DNA of 64,000 nucleotides, taken from contig CAMDCV010000002.1 in NCBI GenBank assembly GCA_945890645.1, forward strand, positions 124,001 to 188,000, read 5' to 3'. The DNA is from Akkermansia muciniphila. Lineage in GTDB: Bacteria > Verrucomicrobiota > Verrucomicrobiia > Verrucomicrobiales > Akkermansiaceae. The notes below the pieces were generated by a model that had not been told where the DNA came from, searched no databases, and saw only the letters and a list, made by a program, of their open reading frames with translations. Made by a program: the position numbers and the translations under genes. Positions 57,260 to 64,000 of the stretch are shown in pieces. How positions within the stretch are numbered: position 1 is the first letter of the stretch; each line of letters starts with the position of its first letter.

Positions 57260-57436
57260 GTGCAATTTTAATAACTTGTTACAATATATGTAATGCGGGG
57301 TTGTTGATTTGCCATGCCTCGTGCAATTTCGGTCTGCCTCATACACTGCGATTGTTCCCCATTTTGATTGATCATCAAAGGACGATAGTAAAATTTGATT
57401 GACCTTTGCCCCAGCCATGCAAGAGTGAAGTCAATT

Positions 57437-58582
57437 ATGTCGTGGTGCATTGAGAGTGCGATTGTCAGAGGCGAAATTGACAATACTACGCCGGGTCGCA
57501 CGACTGGGCGCTTGTGGCTGATTCACCAAGCTGAGCCGATTGAGTTAATTCTTGAGGGCGATTGTTGGCGCGACCTTGCTGGCACTGTCTTAACTTTCCG
57601 CAATCCCCAACCGGATGAGTCACTAGCGGCTCCTGAGTTATCCAATCCGCAAATGGGACTTGTGGGTGATATGACAGCTTCACTGAAGCGCAAAGTTTAT
57701 AAGGATTGTAGCAATCCAGAACAGCAACAAGATTTCACTTGGCTCAATCACCTTTCGCTCGAATGGTTCGACCAGGTCAATGGTCGTGTGGTGATTGAAA
57801 CTCCCCTGTTTGAAATGGCTTTATCCGACTCGCACTGGCAACAAACTGCGGCCGAAGAATTGTCACAGCAAAAGCGCAATCTTGATGCTATGCGCGACTA
57901 CGTGTGCACATTCCTGCAGCGGGAAGCCAATCTCGACTTGTGGGCGGATGACAACGTCGATGAATTTACCTGGGAAAAGCGCTTTCAGGAATCGGATCGT
58001 ATGACCGAAGTTTATGGGGAAATTTTCGAAAAATACATCGACGATGCCGACGCCCAACAGAAGCAAGCCTATGCCATGGGGCTGGATCAGCTTTTTGATG
58101 ACGCTTCGGAGCTCGCTGATTTAGATTTGAGGGATGATGAGTTAATCAGTGCGCCCGAAGACACGTGGGGTAAAGATTTTAATTTGGATGAAATTGATGA
58201 CGATGAATTACACGGTTTCAAAGTTCATCCCCTACAGCGCAAAGCACATGATTTGGCGATGGAAGCCATGGATTTCTGCGCTGATGAAATGGACCAGGCA
58301 GAAGCACTGGGTAAATTATGCTCTCTCTTGCTTCAAGTCGCTTCTAAGTTAGCGGGTGCTTTAAATTTCAATAGCGAGGAATTTGGTCAAGAAACAGGAT
58401 ATATATTGGCCTCCCTCAAGCGTTGTTTGCATTGGCAAAATGATGCCATCGCCTCATGCCACGAATTGCTTCAGATGTCGGTGACTCGCGATGAAGAACA
58501 GGCATTGCTGAAAATCAGAACCGCCATTTTCGAAATTCGAGATCAAATCACAGAGCTTCGTCGAGAATTTAAGCAAAATTAA
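57437..58582 (+). CDS. hypothetical acidic protein downstream of SNF2 helicase
   Basis: 381 aa ORF, no recognised family. Confidence 0.7.
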   Translation: MSWCIESAIVRGEIDNTTPGRTTGRLWLIHQAEPIELILEGDCWRDLAGTVLTFRNPQPDESLAAPELSNPQMGLVGDMTASLKRKVYKDCSNPEQQQDFTWLNHLSLEWFDQVNGRVVIETPLFEMALSDSHWQQTAAEELSQQKRNLDAMRDYVCTFLQREANLDLWADDNVDEFTWEKRFQESDRMTEVYGEIFEKYIDDADAQQKQAYAMGLDQLFDDASELADLDLRDDELISAPEDTWGKDFNLDEIDDDELHGFKVHPLQRKAHDLAMEAMDFCADEMDQAEALGKLCSLLLQVASKLAGALNFNSEEFGQETGYILASLKRCLHWQNDAIASCHELLQMSVTRDEEQALLKIRTAIFEIRDQITELRREFKQN

Positions 58583-58585
58583 CCA

Positions 58586-58613
58586 TTGACGACGTTAGAC
58601 AGAGGCTTACAAT
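58586..58613 (+). promoter_or_regulatory. sigma70-like promoter for the entericidin-like gene
   Basis: TTGACG - 16 bp - TACAAT. Confidence 0.4.
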
Positions 58614-58628
58614 TTTCCTACCGCTATT

Positions 58629-58793
58629 ATGAAAATTCTCATTTCTACACTGTTGTTGTCATTTGCTCTTAGCTCCTGCAACACCACCATCGGTGTTGCC
58701 CGCGATATGCGCCAAGCTGGCGAAGGCTTAGAAAAAGCCGCGCAAGGCAAACAAAGTGGCGCAACGGAAGATGTCGGTGCTCCTACCTACTAA
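58629..58793 (+). CDS. entericidin-like small lipoprotein (54 aa, not in ORF track)
   Basis: MKILISTLLLSFALSSCNTTIGVARDMRQAGEGLEKAAQGKQSGATEDVGAPTY*: lipobox LSSC and the CNTxxGxxxDxxxAGExxEKAA pattern. Confidence 0.8.
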   Translation: MKILISTLLLSFALSSCNTTIGVARDMRQAGEGLEKAAQGKQSGATEDVGAPTY

Positions 58794-58976
58794 TTTGTCG
58801 TTTACGATTTTTTCTTATCTCCTTTCAGTGTAATTGCTGAGAGGAAATTTTTTGGGGGGCGTTTGTCATCGTGTATCATCAAAATTCACCAAATCGTGTA
58901 ATTTCCGTAAAACTGACAAACATGCCACTTGCCAACGCGTTTCGTCTGAGTAGCCTGTGTCAGAAAATAATACGTC

Positions 58977-59477
58977 ATGCGAACCCTGCTGTTGAATCTG
59001 TTATTAATTAGTTCCTTAACTTTGACTCTCACTCAATGTGGCGGAACCTCCGGAGTCAGCAACATGGGCGGACCCACCGCAGATGAACGAGCTGCTAAAA
59101 TTTCAGCGGAACCCAAGGGCGACTTTTATTACGGTCGTCGCTACTACGTTCATAAAACGCGCTTTTGGGGATATCTGCGCAAGCCTGGTCAAGCAGCCCA
59201 TCATTCCAAGCTAGTGGTGTTCCGCGAGTCGCAAAAACTAAACCCGGACCGCCTTCCGGAAAATGGACCAGCCGGTCGCAACTATGGCTTTGACAACAAT
59301 TACGAATATCGTATCTGGGGCAACTACACGGGGCGCACCGTTTACGATGTGAACAGCAATCAGTTTCTGCCCGAGTTCCTTTTAAAAGACTTTCAACTCG
59401 TTGACAAACAGCCCGGCTGGCTTTTCCGGCCTAATGATTCTTATGACCCGAAGCGTATCACGTTAGTCCCCCGCTAA
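58977..59477 (+). CDS. hypothetical lipoprotein
   Basis: Leader LLLNLLLISSLTLTLTQCGG. Confidence 0.7.
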   Translation: MRTLLLNLLLISSLTLTLTQCGGTSGVSNMGGPTADERAAKISAEPKGDFYYGRRYYVHKTRFWGYLRKPGQAAHHSKLVVFRESQKLNPDRLPENGPAGRNYGFDNNYEYRIWGNYTGRTVYDVNSNQFLPEFLLKDFQLVDKQPGWLFRPNDSYDPKRITLVPR

Positions 59478-59494
59478 CGCTTAGTAACCCCTGC

Positions 59495-60502
59495 ATGAAG
59501 AAAAAAAACGTCCATCGCGGTGTGGCCAACATGCCATCCAGTGAGCAAGATTCCAATGCACCCGTATTGGGGGTAGGAAAGCTTTCGCGGATTCACCGCA
59601 CATATGAGAAACCAAGTCTTCGACGTCGTTCACGCAGCCGTAACCAATTCAGTTTGTTTCGTTCAGGCCTGCAATATTTTTTGATCGTCATGGGAGTCGC
59701 ACTAGTGGCCGGGCTCTCATGGATGATCTACTATCAGAGTAAAAACAAGAATCAATCGGGGAGCACGACGAGTCTCGCTGAAGACACCTTTCGGATCCCC
59801 CACCCGCCTGCCACGGAATGTGAAAACATCGTGAGAAAGTTTTTGGATATATCATCCGTGAACGATTTGAAAAAAGCAGCTCGGGTCAAGAATTTGGATC
59901 ACGAGCAAGCCTATCAATTGTTCAATGATTATCGCCAACAACAGGGCGAAATTGATCGTGTGGAATGGGCCGGCGTTGAGGAAACCAATGGCTTGTCCTT
60001 GGAGATGGTAATGGTGACATACAAATCAGGCCGTTCGCGCATCGCATTCCTCATTCCCGATCAATCTCATGACTGGCTTGTGGATGTGGAGTCCTACATC
60101 GGCTATAACAACCGCCCGTGGGAACAGATTCGTGGCCAAGCAAGCTGCAAAGCCGTTATACGTGTCATCGCCACGCCCGATGCGTATTATAACGGCGTAT
60201 TTTCCGACGATAAAGAATGGAAATGCATCGCTCTCACTACTCCTGATCGTGAGGAACGTCTCTACGGTTACATCAAGACGCAATCCGCCACGGAACTCGC
60301 CTTTCTTCAAGTCCTGCGATCAAGAAATCCGGCACCAGTGATTCTGGAAATTTCACGCGATGCCGGAATGGAACCAGCGCAGTTTGAAATCAAAAAAGTT
60401 ATCGCTCAAGGTTGGGTCGAAGCAGATGTCGAATTCGAAACTCGCTACCGCAAAGCCTCCTCATCATCCTCGATGGAAAACACGGCGGAATCGCCTCAGT
60501 AA
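59495..60502 (+). CDS. hypothetical single-pass membrane protein
   Basis: Basic N-terminus, one TM (YFLIVMGVALVAGLSWMIYY), soluble C-terminal domain. Confidence 0.7.
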   Translation: MKKKNVHRGVANMPSSEQDSNAPVLGVGKLSRIHRTYEKPSLRRRSRSRNQFSLFRSGLQYFLIVMGVALVAGLSWMIYYQSKNKNQSGSTTSLAEDTFRIPHPPATECENIVRKFLDISSVNDLKKAARVKNLDHEQAYQLFNDYRQQQGEIDRVEWAGVEETNGLSLEMVMVTYKSGRSRIAFLIPDQSHDWLVDVESYIGYNNRPWEQIRGQASCKAVIRVIATPDAYYNGVFSDDKEWKCIALTTPDREERLYGYIKTQSATELAFLQVLRSRNPAPVILEISRDAGMEPAQFEIKKVIAQGWVEADVEFETRYRKASSSSSMENTAESPQ

Positions 60503-61353
60503 CGCCAGCGCTTGAGAATGTCGGCATAGGTATCGATGCGACGATCGCGGAAGAATGGCCAGATACGACGGAAATTTTCCACAGCGCTATAGTCGAGGTC
60601 ATGGTAGAGGATATCCTCTGACGAGATGCTCGCCTTGGCTGTGATTTCTCCATAAGGATTGGCGATGAAAGATTGGCCCCAGAATTCTGTGCCGTCGTGC
60701 GTCCCACTGCGATTCACGGCGGCCACAAAGCAACCATTCGCGACGGCATGTCCGCGTTGTACGGTTTCCCACGCACAATGTTGCGCTTGTCCGAGTTCGG
60801 CTTTTTCGGCGGGTAGCCAACCGATCGCTGTGGGATAAATTAGAACCTGGGCGCCCGCTAATGCCATCAATCGAGCGGCTTCGGGATACCATTGATCCCA
60901 GCAAATCAATACACCCAATTTCCCGAATTTTGTGTCCCAAACCGGGTAACCTTGGTCTCCGGGCGTAAAATAGAATTTCTCCTCGAAGCCCGGATCCTGG
61001 GGAATATGATTCTTGCGATACAATCCCATCAGAGTTCCATCAGCATCAAAGATCACCGCAGTGTTGTGATACAAGCCAGGGCCGCGATGTTCGAATAAGG
61101 ATGCTACCAGCACAATCCCCAGTTCTTTGGCGAGTAGCCCGAGTGTATCGGTAATGGAACCCGGTAATGGATCCGCCAGATCAAATAACGCAGTGTCCTC
61201 CACTGTGCAAAAATAAGGTGTCAAAAACAGCTCTTGCGTGACCACGATCTGTGCACCATTTGCCGCAGCATCGCAAATCAATTGCGCGTGGTGGGTCAGT
61301 GATTCTTGCTTGCTGGAGAATGTCCCAGACTGAAGTAAGGCAATACGTGGCAT
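60496..61353 (-). CDS. aguB: carbon-nitrogen hydrolase, N-carbamoylputrescine amidase-like
   Basis: QELFLTPYFC, YRKNHIPQDPGFEEKFYFTPGD, LGVLICWDQWYPEAARLMALAGAQVLIYPTAIGW. Confidence 0.85.
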   Translation of the reverse strand: MPRIALLQSGTFSSKQESLTHHAQLICDAAANGAQIVVTQELFLTPYFCTVEDTALFDLADPLPGSITDTLGLLAKELGIVLVASLFEHRGPGLYHNTAVIFDADGTLMGLYRKNHIPQDPGFEEKFYFTPGDQGYPVWDTKFGKLGVLICWDQWYPEAARLMALAGAQVLIYPTAIGWLPAEKAELGQAQHCAWETVQRGHAVANGCFVAAVNRSGTHDGTEFWGQSFIANPYGEITAKASISSEDILYHDLDYSAVENFRRIWPFFRDRRIDTYADILKRWRY

Positions 61354-61460
61354 GGCTGCTTCTAATCGACGCCACTCCCCTGTGCAATACGGAATCCTCA
61401 AAAAAGCACGCAAAATGATTCGCATCTGCGCGTCGTTCGACTTATGTTCCCTGCGCGCCT

Positions 61461-61832
61461 ATGATTACTCTGACAAATCGCGCGGCTGAAGAATTAAGCC
61501 GCCTGTTGCAGCTACAAATGTCCCCCACTGCGGGACTTCGACTTTCCGTCGAACGCGGTGGTTGTGCTGGATTGCAATATGGCATGCGCATCGCCGACGC
61601 GACACCGGACGACGTTGTCATTCCGCATGCGACAGGTGCGCGATTACTCGTGGCGGCCGACAGTGTGGACTTCCTGCGTGGTAGCGAGATCGATTATTCC
61701 GACTCTCTTTCCGATGCCGGTTTTAAAATTGCCAATCCCAATGCCGCGCGCTCCTGTGGCTGTGGAACATCTTTTGAACCAGCCCTTGCGAATTCGGCGG
61801 ATTTACCTGAAGGGCAGCCCTGCGATTCTTAA
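61461..61832 (+). CDS. HesB/IscA-family iron-sulfur cluster assembly protein
   Basis: GGCAGLQYGM ... NAARSCGCGTSF. Confidence 0.88.
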   Translation: MITLTNRAAEELSRLLQLQMSPTAGLRLSVERGGCAGLQYGMRIADATPDDVVIPHATGARLLVAADSVDFLRGSEIDYSDSLSDAGFKIANPNAARSCGCGTSFEPALANSADLPEGQPCDS

Positions 61833-61835
61833 ATC

Positions 61836-62612
61836 ATGCCGCGCTCGAAAATTGCCTCCTTTGCCCGCAAACGTCCGCCCTATTTCTGGTGGCTCTTGGC
61901 GCACGCGCTGGCGCTATGTTTTTGTGTCTTATCTTGGATGCTAACCAACTATGTGTTTGCGAATCCGGAGCTGCCGAAAAATTATGCATTGTTGAAAAAA
62001 ATCGGCCAAGCACCGATGCCTAAAACGATCACGGCACTGGAAGCTCCTCAGGGAGATGCCTTCGCTCCCACAGATTTGTATCGCAAATACGCGCCTTTTT
62101 CGTTGCCGGATAACGCCCAAAAATTGCGGAAAAATAATTACCGCTTGATGCGATCGTATTTGCGCACGTATTCCGAAACAACCAAACCCACTTACATCGA
62201 GGGCAACTACCGGGTTTTACAAATTCGACCACTCACCAAGGATGATATCATCTACCCAGGCTTTGTGATCCGTGCTCAAGCGTTGGTAAAACCAGACAAA
62301 GATCGTGAACCGAGCCCCTACCCCGTGATGATCGAATACATTTTCCCTACCGATCACAAAGCGGCATTTTCCTGGTTTAAACCCGGGGACCTCATGAAAG
62401 TGCAAAAAATTCCCGACTGTGTCGCCATCCTACAACTCGGTCATTTGGGGACAGAGGACGAGCCTATCATCAATCTGACGGTCGTGCCGATTGCCTACAG
62501 CGAATACAAAATCGGCACAGGCCGAGTTCTGACCATTACGCCACCGGAAAACATCAATCTATTAGGCAAGTTCCCCCTTTTCCCCTACGCCACAAGCAGC
62601 GCTAACCCTTAG
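61836..62612 (+). CDS. hypothetical membrane-anchored protein
   Basis: N-terminal TM WWLLAHALALCFCVLSWMLTNYVF; no recognised family. Confidence 0.65.
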   Translation: MPRSKIASFARKRPPYFWWLLAHALALCFCVLSWMLTNYVFANPELPKNYALLKKIGQAPMPKTITALEAPQGDAFAPTDLYRKYAPFSLPDNAQKLRKNNYRLMRSYLRTYSETTKPTYIEGNYRVLQIRPLTKDDIIYPGFVIRAQALVKPDKDREPSPYPVMIEYIFPTDHKAAFSWFKPGDLMKVQKIPDCVAILQLGHLGTEDEPIINLTVVPIAYSEYKIGTGRVLTITPPENINLLGKFPLFPYATSSANP

Positions 62613-62620
62613 TGAGGTAA

Positions 62621-63487
62621 TCAGTCGGGAAATACAATCGCGCGGTTGCCATCGATGATCGTGCGATCGTGCACATGATAGCGAATCCCTTTGGCGAGAG
62701 CCGTTCGTTCACAATTGCGCCCCAAGCGGGCGAGATCCGCGGGACTGTGGAAATGCTGCACACGCTCGACTTCTTGCTCAATGATGGGACCGGCATCGAG
62801 GTCGCTCGTGACGTAGTGGCAGGTCGCACCAATCAATTTTACTCCGCGCTCATACGCTTGACGATAGGGATTCGCGCCGATAAATGCCGGCAGAAAACTG
62901 TGATGGATGTTGATGAGTTTGCCCCGGTATTCCTCGCAGAACCAATCGGGAAGAATCTGCATAAAACGCGCCAGCACCGCGAGTTCGACCTTTTGACTTT
63001 GCAACAGTCCTTGGATATCGCGAAATCCCGCTTCGCGCTTGTCGCCATCCATGTCCACATGATGGAATGCGATACCGTATTGTTTCGCAAGATTTTGACA
63101 GTGTGTGCGGTTGCCGATGATTGAGGTGATTTCCACGGGCAGTTCGCCCATTTGTGCGCGCCATAAAATTTCGTTGAGGCAATGGTCCGTTTTGGTCACC
63201 AGCACTGCTGTCCGCATTCGATACGGCAAGCGACGGAAATGCCACTCGGCCCGCAGGCTTCGGCCCAAGGTGCCAAATCCTTCGATGAAATCATGCAGCT
63301 CAACGTCGAGAGAACGCGTGTCGATTTCTAGTCGGGCAAAAAATTTGCCGCCCAATGAATCGGAAAATTGAGCAAATTCCACCAAGTTGCCAGAGTGCCC
63401 TGCCACATAACTAGCGATTTTTGCAACAATCCCCGGTTGATCGGGACAGTTGAGTTTCAAAATTAACCCTTCCACGTGATTTGTCAT
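62621..63487 (-). CDS. purU: formyltetrahydrofolate deformylase
   Basis: LKLNCPDQPGIVAKIASYVAGHSGNLVEFAQFSD ... INIHHSFLPAFIGANPYRQAYERGVKLIGATCHYVTSDLDAGPIIEQ. Confidence 0.94.
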   Translation of the reverse strand: MTNHVEGLILKLNCPDQPGIVAKIASYVAGHSGNLVEFAQFSDSLGGKFFARLEIDTRSLDVELHDFIEGFGTLGRSLRAEWHFRRLPYRMRTAVLVTKTDHCLNEILWRAQMGELPVEITSIIGNRTHCQNLAKQYGIAFHHVDMDGDKREAGFRDIQGLLQSQKVELAVLARFMQILPDWFCEEYRGKLINIHHSFLPAFIGANPYRQAYERGVKLIGATCHYVTSDLDAGPIIEQEVERVQHFHSPADLARLGRNCERTALAKGIRYHVHDRTIIDGNRAIVFPD

Positions 63488-63699
63488 AGTTGATGGTAGC
63501 TGTCTACCAGCAAAACGATGGCATCAGAGACCGCAAGCACCAAGTCTATTCTACCAGCATGGTGCCAATTTTTGGCATACTGCGCTCAAATTAGTTCGGA
63601 AATGTTAACCATTAATTCTTGACAAGACTGCGCCTATTCTGCTGATGCACCGATTTTTCCCTAGCTTTATCAGAAAGGCATGCTAGAATTACGCTTGTT

Positions 63700-64000
63700 A
63701 TGGCAACCACTACGAAACGCACTCGCTTCTCACGACGCCTCCCTGACCATGTCACCGATGAACTCGTCAGCGTCCTCATGGAGGACAAAATTTTCCCCTT
63801 TAACGACCTGTTCGAAAGAACGTTTGAAAAGCTGAAAATCCGTAACGCTGTGTCTGGCGGTGAGGAAATGCTCCGTCTTCGCGCCTACGAGAAACTCCAG
63901 AACCTCGTCACCCGTGGCTTGGTCGAAAAAATCGGCAAGGAATACAAAGGCAACAAGCGTGTGCGCGAAGCTCACTCTGATTTCGCTGTTGTCGAAGAAT
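63700..64000 (+). CDS. hypothetical protein (3' truncated by window)
   Basis: MATTTKRTRFSRRLPDHVTDELVSVLMEDKIFPFNDLFERTFEKL... open to window end. Confidence 0.6.
   Translation, partial: MATTTKRTRFSRRLPDHVTDELVSVLMEDKIFPFNDLFERTFEKLKIRNAVSGGEEMLRLRAYEKLQNLVTRGLVEKIGKEYKGNKRVREAHSDFAVVEE

Noticed and set aside
1-64000. CRISPR arrays, tRNA or rRNA genes
   Set aside because: No regularly spaced repeats and no tRNA/rRNA-like sequence noticed in intergenic regions; a tRNAscan/Infernal run would be needed to exclude small RNAs.

Overview
This 64 kb window looks like chromosome from a Verrucomicrobia/PVC-type bacterium (family content only, no search run). Bases 1-6615 carry the early region of a Mu-like transposable element on the + strand: transposase C-terminus, MuB-like AAA ATPase, small ORFs, DnaA-domain-IV-like, ASCH-like, HNH, GemA/gp16-like, winged-helix and D12 adenine methylase genes. 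A candidate right terminus reads ...CAATACA at 6609-6615 and is preceded by four helically phased ~10-bp TTTCA repeats. The element appears to interrupt an AAA-ATPase gene just upstream of a complete type I restriction subunit, hsdR (7028-10126). The remainder is mostly chromosomal: priA, glycosyltransferase, beta-helix protein, PBP1, pyrH-frr, efp, trxB, rpsN, sulfatases with a transglutaminase/FGE-like protein, a sugar-acid operon (FucU/RbsD, AKR, Zn-ADH, UxaE-like), dxr-cdsA, rpsU, ndh, rpmH-rnpA-yidD-yidC-secA, an orphan parA, SNF2/SWIM helicase, aguB-like amidohydrolase, HesB-type protein and purU. The most interesting observations are (1) the Mu-like terminus and its unusual position next to the early module, (2) a degenerate CACT/AGTG-rich repeat placed between genes and just 5' of start codons, shared 28/32 between the prophage and the sugar operon and flanking a four-helix-bundle ORF as inverted copies, (3) a collinear gene set that could oxidise L-galactose or L-fucose via tagaturonate, next to two sulfatases, and (4) EF-P with Arg at the position of the modified Lys34. 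No tRNA, rRNA or CRISPR array was seen. All homology calls come from reading the translations and were not searched.
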